From an uncultured Bacilli bacterium (GTDB lineage: Bacteria > Bacillota_I > Bacilli_A > RF39 > UBA660), in assembly GCA_934096985.1 (NCBI GenBank), contig CAKONC010000001.1, positions 62,001 to 126,000 on the forward strand: a DNA stretch of 64,000 nucleotides, given 5' to 3'. The notes under the pieces are model-generated. The model had not been told where the DNA came from. It ran no database searches and saw nothing but the letters and a program-made list of their open reading frames with translations. Position 1 is the stretch's first letter. Every line of letters starts with the position of its first letter. This document shows, piece by piece, positions 6,474 through 14,857 of this stretch. A program made the translations under genes and the position numbers.

Positions 6474-7166
6474 ATGGAAGAAAAGTTTCAAAAAATAATA
6501 AAAGAAATTCGAGTTAAAAATAATTTAACTCAAAGTGAATTTGCAAATATGCTTGGAGTTACATATCAGGCAGTTTCTAAATGGGAAAATGGTAAAAGTA
6601 TTCCTGATATTTTAATGTTAAAAGAAATAAGCAGTAGGTTTAATGTTGATTTAAATTATTTAATTAATGGAAATAATAATATACCATATAAAAATAATAG
6701 TCAAAAAAATAAACTTTTAATTATTATAATTGCATTATTAACTATAATAGCTTTTATGATAGTATGTTACTTTGTATGCCATAAACACAATTATGAATTT
6801 AAATCTTTAAATGGTGAAATAAGTGACATAAAAGTTCAAGGTAGCGTTACTTATGATGAAAATAAATCTTCGATTTTCTTAAATATAGATTATAAAAAAG
6901 ATGATAAAAAAATTTATAAAAGTGTAGAATGTGTACTTTATGAAAAATATAATGATATTTTAAATATAATAAGTACCTATAATTATGATAATTCTTCGGA
7001 AGAAACTTTAAAAGATATTTTGAAAAATATTAATTTTGTAGTAAACAATTATTCACCAAGCTGTAAAAATTATGAAAATAGTGAACTATATTTAGAAATT
7101 AATGCTAAAATTGATGATGAAAAAACACTTACATATAAAATTCCGATTACATTTGAAAATTGTTAA
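6474..7166 (+). CDS. Membrane-anchored XRE-family regulator
   Basis: 230 residues. An N-terminal XRE helix-turn-helix (residues 6-60, LTQSEFANMLGVTYQAVSKW then ENGKSIPDI) is followed by one membrane segment (about residues 79-101) and an extracytoplasmic domain of about 130 residues with two Cys. This layout implies a DNA-binding protein held at the membrane and controlled by an outside signal. Two other proteins in the window share it (10085 and 16269). Preceded by AAAGGATA and an AT-rich region; terminates just before the promoter of the SleB-like gene. Ligand and targets cannot be told from the sequence. Confidence 0.75.
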   Translation: MEEKFQKIIKEIRVKNNLTQSEFANMLGVTYQAVSKWENGKSIPDILMLKEISSRFNVDLNYLINGNNNIPYKNNSQKNKLLIIIIALLTIIAFMIVCYFVCHKHNYEFKSLNGEISDIKVQGSVTYDENKSSIFLNIDYKKDDKKIYKSVECVLYEKYNDILNIISTYNYDNSSEETLKDILKNINFVVNNYSPSCKNYENSELYLEINAKIDDEKTLTYKIPITFENC

Positions 7167-7189
7167 TTTATGGAAAATATTTACACAAT

Positions 7190-7218
7190 TTGACATTTTT
7201 TAATGATTATGATATAAT
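7190..7218 (+). promoter_or_regulatory. SigA-type promoter for the SleB-like hydrolase
   Basis: TTGACA and TATAAT separated by 17 nt, 25 nt upstream of the ATG; a consensus vegetative promoter, which is unexpected for a germination-specific hydrolase. Confidence 0.75.
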
Positions 7219-7242
7219 TATTTTGTTATTCAGGGGGAAAGA

Positions 7243-7893
7243 ATGAATAAAATTAATTGTGTCCTCCACAATAAGTGGAGAATGATAGAAAAAGTTTATA
7301 ATAAAAATAATATTAATAAAATAGTGAATTTTGGTATAGCAATGTGTATGTTATTTATCATAATGTTTGTTCCAAGGATTCATGGAGTAAAGCAAAATAC
7401 TATTAGTGTATCTTCATTTGATTCATTTTCTAGTGAAATTACTAAAAGTGATAAATTAGAATACATATTAAATAAATATAATTTAACTGATTATCAGTTT
7501 AAAGTATTATCTGCAATTGTTATAGCAGAATCTCAAAGTAACTCATATGAAGATGCTTATGCAGTTATAAATACAATTTATAATAGAACTCATGCAAAAA
7601 ACTGGGTTAGATCATGCGCTAATTATTTTGGACAAAAAAATGGTAATAATTTATATTACCAAGCAATAATGCCAAATCAGTTCGTGGTTTATGAACATGG
7701 TACTTATCAAAGATATTTAAATAATGAGTCATTAGTGGGTTATGATGCAATTATTGACTTTTTATATAATGAGACAATAATGCATAATTATTTATCATTT
7801 AGAGCAAATTCAGTTAAAGTAAATGGCTCAGAAAAATTTAGTAATAATGGTAACAACTATTTTAACATTTTACTAGATTCAAATAAAATTTAA
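7243..7893 (+). CDS. SleB/CwlJ-like cell-wall hydrolase (Hydrolase_2 family)
   Basis: 216 residues. One N-terminal membrane/signal segment (about 29-45) and a C-terminal catalytic domain: VLSAIVIAESQSNSYEDAYA then VINTIYNRT, with the likely catalytic Glu in AES, and YYQAIMPNQFVVYEHGTYQR. Family members cleave peptidoglycan; in spore formers SleB and CwlJ open the cortex at germination. Here the strong vegetative promoter and membrane anchor argue for a wall-remodelling role in growing cells. Good GGGGGA site before the ATG. A terminator follows at once, so it is monocistronic. Confidence 0.75.
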   Translation: MNKINCVLHNKWRMIEKVYNKNNINKIVNFGIAMCMLFIIMFVPRIHGVKQNTISVSSFDSFSSEITKSDKLEYILNKYNLTDYQFKVLSAIVIAESQSNSYEDAYAVINTIYNRTHAKNWVRSCANYFGQKNGNNLYYQAIMPNQFVVYEHGTYQRYLNNESLVGYDAIIDFLYNETIMHNYLSFRANSVKVNGSEKFSNNGNNYFNILLDSNKI

Positions 7894-7895
7894 AA

Positions 7896-7922
7896 GATGC
7901 AAGTTTATTTGCATTTTTTTTT
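7896..7922 (+). terminator. Terminator after the SleB-like gene
   Basis: ATGCAA / TTGCAT stem, loop GTTTAT, then nine T. Confidence 0.8.
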
Positions 7923-7955
7923 GAAATTAGATATTATTAATGAGAGGATGGTAAT

Positions 7956-8354
7956 ATGAAAAAGAAATATAATGTATTTTGTGAAGTAAGGATAACTAAT
8001 ATAATTTTAATAATACTTGGAACGATTATATGCACTGTACCATTATTTACAAAACTTAAATTTGATACAACAATTTTAATTATACTAATTTTATTAATTT
8101 TAATTTTTGTTAAAGATTTACGAAAATATTTGAATATAAAAAAATATGGAATAGAAGTAAAAGATGCAAACTTTAAAATAGTAACTTTAAATAATAATAA
8201 AAAGATGCTTAAAATTCATTTTAATTATAAAAATAAAAACTATGATTTAATGGGAAAAATAACATTTAATGGAAAAGTACAAGAGGGTAAAACTGATGTT
8301 ATTTTCAATAAAAAAGATCCAAATGAATTTTATGCATTTGGACCTAATAACTAA
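7956..8354 (+). CDS. Small two-pass membrane protein, DUF3592-like
   Basis: 132 residues. Two membrane segments (about 14-30 and 38-54) form a hairpin, followed by a soluble beta-rich domain (KMLKIHFNYKNKNYDLMGKI then FNGKVQEGKTDVIFN). The hairpin plus small beta domain resembles DUF3592 proteins, but the match is only architectural. Single gene between two terminators, start preceded by GAGAGGATG. No function is proposed. Confidence 0.5.
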   Translation: MKKKYNVFCEVRITNIILIILGTIICTVPLFTKLKFDTTILIILILLILIFVKDLRKYLNIKKYGIEVKDANFKIVTLNNNKKMLKIHFNYKNKNYDLMGKITFNGKVQEGKTDVIFNKKDPNEFYAFGPNN

Positions 8355-8408
8355 ATTCTAAATTGCAAGCATTATATTCTAATGATGTAATAATTTAGAA
8401 TTTTTTTG
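8353..8408 (+). terminator. Long stem-loop terminator
   Basis: ATTCTAAATT pairs with AATTTAGAAT about 34 nt later, followed by seven T. The long loop is unusual but the stem-plus-T-run arrangement ends the preceding transcript. Confidence 0.55.
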
Positions 8409-8519
8409 TGTTAAGTTATTTCTTAACACATTATTATTATGTAGCAAATATCAAATATTATACGTTTAATTATTTGCCTTTTATATTTATTTATTTTATA
8501 ATTTATGTGGTGATGTTTA

Positions 8520-9368
8520 ATGAAAATAGCTTCATGGGAAGATTATAAAATTATTAAAGCTAGTAATGGCTTAAAACTAGAAAAGTGGAATAATATTAAA
8601 TTACTCAGACCAGATCCAATAATAATTTGGAATGATGAAAAAATAAATAAAGATGAATGTGATGCGTTTTATCATCGTTCAAATACTGGTGGAGGCTACT
8701 GGGAAAACATCAATTCTGTTCCTAGTCAATGGAAAGTTAGTTATAAAAATTTAACTTTTAATATTAAACAAATGGGTTTTAAACATACTGGTTTATTTCC
8801 AGAACAAGCTGTTAATTGGGATAGAATGATTGAAACAATAAAAAAAAGTAATAAAGAAGTTAAGGTTTTAAATTTATTTGCTTATACTGGTGGTGCTACT
8901 GTTGCATGTCTTTCTGCGGGAGCAAGTGTTGTTCATGTTGATTCATCAAAAGGTATGAATGACTGGGCAAAAGAAAATGTTAAATCATCAGGATTAGAAA
9001 AAACTAATGTACGCTTTTTGGTAGATGATGTGGTTAAATTCGTTGAACGTGAAATAAGACGAGGAAATAAATACGATGCAATAATAATGGACCCACCAAG
9101 TTATGGAAGAGGTAGTAATAAAGAAGTTTGGTCAATTGAAAAGGATTTAGATAATTTACTTAAACTTTGTAAAGAAATTTTAAATGATGATTTTTTATTT
9201 GTTTGCGTTAATACGTATACTGCTAATTTATCTGCTATGACGTTGGAAAATTTATTAAAAGTTAATTTTAAAAATAGGAAAATTAATGTTGATGAAATAG
9301 GATTGCCAATCGAAAATACAAATCTATATCTGCCATGTGGGATAACTGGATGGATTACTAATGATTAG
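8520..9368 (+). CDS. SAM-dependent methyltransferase of the RlmI/RlmK type
   Basis: 282 residues with a Rossmann methyltransferase domain: VLNLFAYTGGATVACLSAGA (SAM-binding motif I), VVHVDSSKGMNDWA (motif II) and IIMDPPSYGRG (motif IV, which positions the target base). The DPPSYGRG form and the preceding FPEQAVNWDRM are typical of the family that includes 23S rRNA cytosine methyltransferases (Methyltrans_SAM). It lacks the N-terminal PUA domain of full-length RlmI, so the exact substrate is open. The next gene, a pseudouridine synthase, starts 8 nt before this one ends, so two RNA-modification-type enzymes form one operon. Confidence 0.8.
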   Translation: MKIASWEDYKIIKASNGLKLEKWNNIKLLRPDPIIIWNDEKINKDECDAFYHRSNTGGGYWENINSVPSQWKVSYKNLTFNIKQMGFKHTGLFPEQAVNWDRMIETIKKSNKEVKVLNLFAYTGGATVACLSAGASVVHVDSSKGMNDWAKENVKSSGLEKTNVRFLVDDVVKFVEREIRRGNKYDAIIMDPPSYGRGSNKEVWSIEKDLDNLLKLCKEILNDDFLFVCVNTYTANLSAMTLENLLKVNFKNRKINVDEIGLPIENTNLYLPCGITGWITND

Positions 9369-10020
9369 ATTAAATATATTATATGAAGATAACCATATAA
9401 TTGTTGTATATAAGTATCCTGGTATACTTTCACAAAGTGATAATACACAAGATTTAGATATGCTGTCTTTATTAAAAATATATCTTAAGGAACGTTATCA
9501 TAAACCGGGACAAGCATATGTTGGCTTAGTTCATAGACTTGATAGACCTGTAGGTGGAGTAATGGTATATGCTAAAACTTCTAAAGCTGCTTCAAGATTA
9601 TCAGAACAAATACGTAGTAAACAAATGATAAAAAAGTATTATGCAATAATTCATGGCTGTATGAAAGAAAAATATGGAATTTTGCAAAATAAAATTGAAA
9701 AACTTGATAATAAAAAAGTCTTATTAGATACACCAAACGGGAAAGATGCGTTATTAAAATATGAAATTATAAGAACAATCAATAATTACTCTTTAGTAGA
9801 TATTACATTATTGACTGGTAGGTATCACCAAATAAGGCTTCAATTTTCTTCAAGAAATCATCCTCTTTATGGTGATTATTTGTATGGAGCCAAAAATGAA
9901 AAAAATTTAGCACTAATAGCATATAGTTTAACTTTTTTACATCCCGTAACAAAAGAAAAATTGACTTTTGAAATTGATATTAATAATACTTATTTTGGCA
10001 AAATTTTAACAAATTGTTAA
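9361..10020 (+). CDS. RluA-family pseudouridine synthase
   Basis: 219 residues. The catalytic motif VGLVHRLDRPVGGVMVYAKT carries the Asp that attacks uridine, and RYHQIRLQF and PLYGDYLYG are other family signatures. There is no N-terminal S4 domain, and the length fits the short RluA-like subgroup. It converts uridine to pseudouridine in rRNA or tRNA. Overlaps the upstream methyltransferase by 8 nt and is probably translated by coupling. Which RNA it modifies cannot be told. Confidence 0.85.
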   Translation: MIRLNILYEDNHIIVVYKYPGILSQSDNTQDLDMLSLLKIYLKERYHKPGQAYVGLVHRLDRPVGGVMVYAKTSKAASRLSEQIRSKQMIKKYYAIIHGCMKEKYGILQNKIEKLDNKKVLLDTPNGKDALLKYEIIRTINNYSLVDITLLTGRYHQIRLQFSSRNHPLYGDYLYGAKNEKNLALIAYSLTFLHPVTKEKLTFEIDINNTYFGKILTNC

Positions 10021-10084
10021 TTTTTGTTTACTTATGGTTAACAACTCTTTAAAATAAAAAAATTTGAGGTAGAATTAAGGTTGT

Positions 10085-11179
10085 ATGAAACAATTAGATT
10101 TAGTTAAGGTGGGCAATTTTATTGCCAAATTGAGAAAAGAAAATGGGTTAACTCAAGAGGAACTAGCAAATAAATTAATGATTTCTGACAAAGCAGTTAG
10201 TAAGTGGGAAGGTGGAAAAAATTTACCAGATATTGAATGTCAGAGACAAATTTGTAAACTTTTTAATATTTCTTTAGAAGAGTTACATAATGGTGAAAGA
10301 GATTTAAAGAAAAGGAAAAAGACAAGAAGAATATTCAAAGAAAATACTGTATTTAAGATTTTAATAATTTGTTTATTTCCAGTATTCGTATTTTTATTTG
10401 TATTTTTTATAATTAATTATAGAGCAATAAAAATTTATTATTCAAGAGATAACAGAAAAGACTCTGAATCAAGTTTAATTGCTGATTTCTTGATTATTAA
10501 AAATAGAAAACAATTACTTTTAATGTTTGATCATATGACTCCAGTTAATGATACAATAAATGATTCTGATTTAGTAACACTAAATATCTATTCGAATGAT
10601 AATTTAATTAGTACCACAAATGATTTAAATGATAAATATCTTCTTTTTAAAAATAGGAAAATTGATATTAATGATTTGAAAATTGAAGTCATAGTTACGA
10701 CCATTAATGATGAAGTTAAAACTTTTGTATCAAAACCAGTTTTACATAAGCTAAATTATTATAAAACAAGTGATGATTACATAAATGCTAAACTTATTAA
10801 TAAAAAAACGGAAGTTTTATCAAAAACAGATATTATAAAATTACTTGAAAACGATAATTATACTAAAGTAGATGATGAAACTTTTGAAAAAACCATAAAT
10901 AATGGTGATAGCTGTTTAAAAGTTAAATATAATTTGAACTTTAATAAAGTTGATATTGTATATGTTTTTAACAATTATGTAACAAAAATCAAAGGTGATT
11001 ATGAGACTGAAAACATAAGTTCCGTTGTCTATAACAAAGATAATTTGAATAATGTTGTCGAAAAATATTATTATAACTATAAAACTAAAGAAAAAAATTG
11101 CATAATTGGAGAGTGTACAACACTTAATAATGTCCGTAAAGATGTGGCAAAATACATAACTCTACTCCAAGTAGAGTAA
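10085..11179 (+). CDS. Membrane-anchored XRE-family regulator (second copy of the architecture)
   Basis: 364 residues. XRE helix-turn-helix at residues 10-62 (LRKENGLTQEELANKLMISD then KAVSKWEGGKNLPDI), a basic linker (KKRKKTRR), one membrane segment (about residues 92-113) and a large extracytoplasmic region of about 250 residues. That region may contain two similar halves, the second with KTDIIKLLENDNYTKVDD. The topology suggests direct membrane-to-DNA signalling. Related in layout to the proteins at 6474 and 16269 but with a much larger sensor part. The TTGTATG context lacks a strong Shine-Dalgarno. Confidence 0.75.
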   Translation: MKQLDLVKVGNFIAKLRKENGLTQEELANKLMISDKAVSKWEGGKNLPDIECQRQICKLFNISLEELHNGERDLKKRKKTRRIFKENTVFKILIICLFPVFVFLFVFFIINYRAIKIYYSRDNRKDSESSLIADFLIIKNRKQLLLMFDHMTPVNDTINDSDLVTLNIYSNDNLISTTNDLNDKYLLFKNRKIDINDLKIEVIVTTINDEVKTFVSKPVLHKLNYYKTSDDYINAKLINKKTEVLSKTDIIKLLENDNYTKVDDETFEKTINNGDSCLKVKYNLNFNKVDIVYVFNNYVTKIKGDYETENISSVVYNKDNLNNVVEKYYYNYKTKEKNCIIGECTTLNNVRKDVAKYITLLQVE

Positions 11180-11246
11180 CATTCTACTTTATCTCGGTTG
11201 CCAAAATATGCCAAAATGCGTTATGATTTTCTCGAAAGGAGGGCAG

Positions 11247-12113
11247 TTGAAGAATAAAGTAGTAAAAGTTATATTTTTCTTTCTACTAATGATACCATTT
11301 TTAGTAAAAGCCGAAAGTCAAGATATTTCTGAAGTACCTCATTATGTAAATACATTAGGAACAAAAATTAGACTTACAGATTGTGAAAAAATAATTGCAC
11401 TTTACGATGAAGATTATATGGAAATGATGACTGAAGAAGATTATGAAAGATTTAGAAATAAACAAATTGATTTAAATAATCTTGTTCAAAGCAAGACATA
11501 TATTAAAACAACAATAAACCATATAACTGATGAGGTAACTCATACTGAAGTAAGTGAAACAGAATATAACAACTATAGTCCAGAAAACGACAGTATTGAA
11601 GTATTTTTAGAAACTGAATACAAATATTTACAGCTTGTAGGGTCTGAATATGGTGATGGTTATGGTGATTTTACTTTAGGCGTAGTGTGGAAAGCAATAC
11701 CAGTTCGAAGATCATTTGATATTTTAGCAGTTAGATACATAGGAATTGAAAGTATTGATGGAACACAAACAGGAAAACAAGTTTATAAAATAAATGGTGA
11801 ACTTGGATACGTAGACTACGGTTGGAATGGTACAAATATTAACAGACAAGACAACGGTTTCGGTATATCAATGAATCTAATTAATTCTGCAGATGTTGAC
11901 TACTTCCGTATGTATATAGATTCTGAAATTAAATTTACCGGTCAAGGTCCAACAATTTTCGGAACATACCAACATGCAATCAAAAATGTTACACTAGCCG
12001 CATCTAAAAACTACATATTCACTTCTGGCGGATTAGGTGGTGTTATTGATTATCAAAGTAGTTTTCAAGAAAAATATGATGACATGCAAGGCTTAGCAAT
12101 ATATTTCTTTTAA
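11247..12113 (+). CDS. Secreted protein of unknown function
   Basis: 288 residues from a TTG start chosen because it follows AAAGGAGGG at the right distance and immediately opens a signal peptide (MKNKVVKVIFFFLLMIPFLV, then KA). An upstream in-frame ATG would put 13 unlikely residues before it. The mature part has an acidic N-terminal segment and a beta-rich C-terminal region (YGDGYGDFTLGVVWKAIPVR through GPTIFGTYQHAIKNVTL). Codon use is slightly richer in C than neighbouring genes near its 3' end. No family recognised. Probably exported to the wall or medium. Confidence 0.6.
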   Translation: MKNKVVKVIFFFLLMIPFLVKAESQDISEVPHYVNTLGTKIRLTDCEKIIALYDEDYMEMMTEEDYERFRNKQIDLNNLVQSKTYIKTTINHITDEVTHTEVSETEYNNYSPENDSIEVFLETEYKYLQLVGSEYGDGYGDFTLGVVWKAIPVRRSFDILAVRYIGIESIDGTQTGKQVYKINGELGYVDYGWNGTNINRQDNGFGISMNLINSADVDYFRMYIDSEIKFTGQGPTIFGTYQHAIKNVTLAASKNYIFTSGGLGGVIDYQSSFQEKYDDMQGLAIYFF

Positions 12114-12207
12114 GTAAGAAAAAAGTAAAACAAAAAAATAGCAGGAAAAAAGAAAGATAATAACAGCATATTATTTAACAAAACAAATTATAATACTTTA
12201 AAAGATT

Positions 12208-12276
12208 TATGAAAATGACAGATTTTATAAAAAAATATAAAGATAAATTACCCACGCACATTTTGTCATTTTCATA
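12208..12276 (+). other. Long stem-loop in the gap before tRNA-Asn
   Basis: TATGAAAATGACA (12208-12220) is perfectly repeated in inverted orientation at 12264-12276, with a 43-nt loop. No T-run follows. It could be a terminator remnant, an RNA element or a protein-binding site; nothing else is seen in this 258-nt gap apart from the tRNA promoter. Confidence 0.45.
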
Positions 12277-12323
12277 TAAAATATCTTAAAATAAAAAAAT
12301 TTTAAAAAAACAGCTAAAACTGA

Positions 12324-12352
12324 TTGACATATTGGGATTTATTTACTATAAT
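12324..12352 (+). promoter_or_regulatory. Promoter of tRNA-Asn
   Basis: TTGACA and TATAAT with 17-nt spacing, about 20 nt before the tRNA 5' end. Confidence 0.8.
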
Positions 12353-12371
12353 TTAACTTGTATTGAGAAAT

Positions 12372-12447
12372 GCCCAATTAGCTCAGTCGGTAGAGCGCAC
12401 GGCTGTTAACCGTTAGGTCGTAGGTTCGAGTCCTACATTGGGCGCCA
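12372..12447 (+). tRNA. tRNA-Asn (GTT)
   Basis: 76-nt cloverleaf with acceptor GCCCAAT/ATTGGGC, D-arm GCTC..GAGC, anticodon loop CTGTTAA giving GTT, T-arm TAGGTTCGAGTCCTA, and encoded CCA. Confidence 0.97.
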
Positions 12448-12495
12448 TTTTTTTAAAACATGATAATACATTAAGAATCTACATATATTGCTTAT

Positions 12496-12517
12496 GGTAC
12501 CGAAAGGTACCTTTTTT
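12496..12517 (+). terminator. Terminator after tRNA-Asn
   Basis: GGTACC GAAA GGTACC tetraloop hairpin followed by six T. Confidence 0.9.
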
Positions 12518-12572
12518 ATTGAAATTTTATATAATTTATTTTATACTAATTAAGAAAGGTTGATAATAATAT

Positions 12573-13490
12573 ATGAATGAAAAAATAAGTATGATTGAGC
12601 GCTATGGGGAAGATTTAACCAAAAAAACTTATATTACTGATCCCGCAATAGCAAGAGATAATGAAATTAAAGAATGTATGCTTATTTTATTAACACCGGA
12701 AAAAAGTGCTTTGTTAGTAGGCAAAGCTGGTATAGGTAAAACCGCTATTGTTGAAGGCATTGCATATCGTATACAAAACAATTTAGTTCCTGATGCTTTA
12801 AAAGGCTGGACAATTATTAAAATAAATATTACAAGCTTAATTGGTGAAACTCAAAGCGAAGGTCAAACAGAAAATCGTATTGATTTATTGATGCAAGAAT
12901 TAGCCGAAAAATCAAAAACAATATTATTTATAGATGAAACACATTTACTAGTTAATAGGCAAGGTGGGCTAGATTTTGCAAATATGTTAAAGTCTGGATT
13001 AGATCGTGGTGCAATTAAAATGATTGGTGCTACTACGACTGAGGAATATGAAACATATATTTTAAGAGATAGAGCATTTTTAAGACGTTTTCAAAAAGTT
13101 GATGTAATGGAAGCTTCCCAAGATGACTGCGTTAAAATATTAATGGGTACTTATCCAAAGCTTGAAAAACAAGTTGGCGTAAAATTAAATTATACACCAT
13201 TTATTATAGAGAAAATAATGCGTTTCATAGTTGAAATGACTGACGAATATAAAAGAATTTATGAAATTTCAAATAGATATCCAGATATATGTTTAACGAT
13301 TATAGCAAATGCATTTACATATGCACTATATGATAATAGTAGCATAGTAACTATAAAACATTTTTACAAAGCAATATGCAATGCAAAAAGCATTTATCCG
13401 GATGCATTGGCAAGAGAAAAACAACGATTTATTACATTATTTAGTGATATGTTAAAAAATGAAAATGTTGATTTAAGTGATATTAAATAG
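12573..13490 (+). CDS. Single-module AAA+ ATPase related to the first ATPase domain of ClpA/ClpC
   Basis: 305 residues. Walker A VGKAGIGKTAIVEGIA (about residues 48-63), Walker B TILFIDETHLLV (about 116-127), sensor/arginine region MIGATTTEEYETYILRDRAF then LRRFQKVDV. These match the D1 ATPase module of Clp/Hsp100 unfoldases, but the N-terminal domain, the D2 module and the ClpP-docking loop are missing. It is therefore a stand-alone AAA+ protein, possibly an adaptor or remodelling factor. It precedes secE-nusG but a hairpin separates them. Start preceded by AAGAAAGGTTG. Confidence 0.75.
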   Translation: MNEKISMIERYGEDLTKKTYITDPAIARDNEIKECMLILLTPEKSALLVGKAGIGKTAIVEGIAYRIQNNLVPDALKGWTIIKINITSLIGETQSEGQTENRIDLLMQELAEKSKTILFIDETHLLVNRQGGLDFANMLKSGLDRGAIKMIGATTTEEYETYILRDRAFLRRFQKVDVMEASQDDCVKILMGTYPKLEKQVGVKLNYTPFIIEKIMRFIVEMTDEYKRIYEISNRYPDICLTIIANAFTYALYDNSSIVTIKHFYKAICNAKSIYPDALAREKQRFITLFSDMLKNENVDLSDIK

Positions 13491-13498
13491 TATTTTTC

Positions 13499-13527
13499 TT
13501 GCATTTTATTAAAAAATATTGTATATT
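13499..13527 (+). promoter_or_regulatory. Promoter of secE-nusG
   Basis: TTGCAT, 17-nt spacer, then TATTAT just after the AAA+ gene and about 40 nt before the secE start. Confidence 0.5.
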
Positions 13528-13532
13528 ATAAA

Positions 13533-13556
13533 TGAACACGAAAAAGTGTTTTTTTA
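13533..13556 (+). terminator. Hairpin with T-run in the secE leader
   Basis: GAACAC / GTGTTT stem with A-rich loop and seven T. It lies downstream of the putative secE promoter and 12 nt before the secE start, so it could end the upstream gene or attenuate secE-nusG. Confidence 0.6.
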
Positions 13557-13567
13557 TTGGAGGAAAA

Positions 13568-13816
13568 ATGGCAAAAGATAGTGAAAAAGCAAAAGAAATT
13601 AAGCAAACAACAAAAGTAACTAAAAAAAGTAAACCTAAAGTAAAAAAAGAAAGCTATTTAAAGGGCGTAAGAAAAGAAATGAAACTTGTTAAATGGCCTA
13701 CATTTAAAGAAGTTATTAAGTATACTATTGCTACTGTAGTAATGTGTCTTATTGTATGTGGATTCTTTTTACTTTTAAATTTACTATTATCATTAATAAA
13801 AGGATGGTTGGCATAG
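13568..13816 (+). CDS. secE: Preprotein translocase subunit SecE
   Basis: 82 residues from the ATG after TTGGAGGA; an in-frame ATG 12 codons earlier lies in the hairpin and is rejected. A Lys-rich N-terminal stretch precedes the conserved amphipathic VRKEMKLVKWPTFKEVIKYT and a single membrane helix (about residues 54-78). SecE clamps the SecY channel in the cytoplasmic membrane. The secE-nusG order is nearly universal in bacteria. nusG starts 4 nt after the stop codon. Confidence 0.95.
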   Translation: MAKDSEKAKEIKQTTKVTKKSKPKVKKESYLKGVRKEMKLVKWPTFKEVIKYTIATVVMCLIVCGFFLLLNLLLSLIKGWLA

Positions 13817-13820
13817 TACT

Positions 13821-14363
13821 ATGGAAGAAAATCAAAAATTATGGTATGTAGTTAATACATATTCTGGCCATGAGCTTTCAGTTAAAGAAAAACTTGAAAT
13901 GCGTACTGAAAGTATGGGAATGCAAGATTATATTTTTAGAGTAATTATTCCTGAAACAACTGAGGTTGAAGTAAAAGATGGAGTAAAAAAAGAAAAAGTA
14001 AAAAAAATGTTTCCAGGATATGTTTTAGTTGAAATGATAATGACTGATGAGGCTTGGTACATTGTACGTAATACTCCTGGAGTTACAGGATTTATTGGTT
14101 CTAGTGGTAAAGGTGCTAAACCAACTCCGTTATTGCCTCAGGAAATTGATAGAATACTTGCATCAATGGGAATGAGCAGAATAAATGTTGATGCCGAAAT
14201 GAAAGTTGGAGACAACGTTAATATAATTGATGGACCATTTAAAGGAATGAATGGAAAAATTGATAGTATTGATGCTGAAAATAATCGTTTGACTATAATT
14301 ATTGACTTATTTGGTCAAGAAACATCTGTAGATGTAGAAAACTATCAAGTTAGTAAATACTAA
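13821..14363 (+). CDS. nusG: Transcription termination/antitermination factor NusG
   Basis: 180 residues, the usual length. N-terminal NGN domain (WYVVNTYSGHELSVKEKLEM, MFPGYVLVEM, WYIVRNTPGVTGFIG) and C-terminal KOW domain (VGDNVNIIDGPFKGMNGKID, NRLTIIIDLFGQETSVDVE). It binds RNA polymerase and modulates pausing and Rho- or ribosome-coupled transcription. Co-transcribed with secE. Normally followed by rplK; here a terminator and the remains of a convergent ABC permease follow, so the usual ribosomal-protein neighbourhood is broken. Confidence 0.97.
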   Translation: MEENQKLWYVVNTYSGHELSVKEKLEMRTESMGMQDYIFRVIIPETTEVEVKDGVKKEKVKKMFPGYVLVEMIMTDEAWYIVRNTPGVTGFIGSSGKGAKPTPLLPQEIDRILASMGMSRINVDAEMKVGDNVNIIDGPFKGMNGKIDSIDAENNRLTIIIDLFGQETSVDVENYQVSKY

Positions 14364-14365
14364 AA

Positions 14366-14392
14366 AATTAATCGTTTTTGATTAATTTTTTT
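14366..14392 (+). terminator. Bidirectional terminator after nusG
   Basis: AATTAATC / GATTAATT stem with loop GTTTTT and eight T; also serves the leftward permease, whose stop codon lies inside it. Confidence 0.85.
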
Positions 14393-14547
14393 TCTGTTAA
14401 GGAAACAATTAAATATAATAAATAGGAAAAAATAATTAATATAAATATTGATGACATTACTAGATCCAAATCAAAAACTTGTGTGCCATACATTATTAGG
14501 TATCCAATACCTTTTTTACATGAAAGAAATTCTCCAGTTATAACTCC
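14368..14547 (-). pseudogene. ABC transporter permease, C-terminal fragment (split by element 1)
   Basis: Reading the minus strand from the GGA at 14547-14545 gives 59 residues: GVITGEFLSCKKGIGYLIMY then GTQVFDLDLVMSSIF... and a stop at 14370-14368. GEFL..KKGIGYLI..G.QVF.LDLVM is the C-terminal signature of TauC/SsuC/ThiX-type permeases. The rest of the gene is at 19809-20426, minus strand. Joining the halves at the shared GGA restores one frame of about 264 residues, the normal family length. The split is due to the inserted element and not to gradual decay: both halves are otherwise free of stops. Confidence 0.85.
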
Positions 14548-14572
14548 ATCATAACAGGTATGGGGAGAAATT
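14535..14572. other. attL of element 1
   Basis: Chromosomal arm AGTTATAAC, core TCC (14545-14547), then ATCATAACA and the recombinase arm GGTATGGGGAGAAATT. Confidence 0.7.
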
Positions 14573-14857
14573 CATAATAAAGTAGTATTTCAAAAATAAA
14601 TAACTAATCTATGAACAGTTATGCATATTGTAAATATGATGTAAAAGAGTAATATTGAGATTTTTGTATTTAGTTGCATAAATTATATTATTTAATTTAA
14701 TTGTGTTATAGAAAATACTTTAAAAAGACTAGGTTATGATTATGAAAAAATAATAAATATAGAAGTCGGTTTTTTATAAATAAACTATAAATATCTTGGA
14801 ATAAAAAGAAAAACAAAAAATAAGTAAATTTGAATATGAATTGGAGGTATCTAAATA
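14573..14857. other. Left flank of element 1 without an intact gene
   Basis: AT-rich. A short plus-strand reading stretch near 14705-14777 (IENTLKRLGYDYEKIINIEV then GFL and a stop) looks like the end of a lost gene. Nothing else recognised. Confidence 0.4.

Noticed and set aside
7243..7893. Calling the hydrolase sleB
   Set aside because: It has a vegetative-type promoter and lacks the N-terminal peptidoglycan-binding domain of SleB; only family membership is supported.
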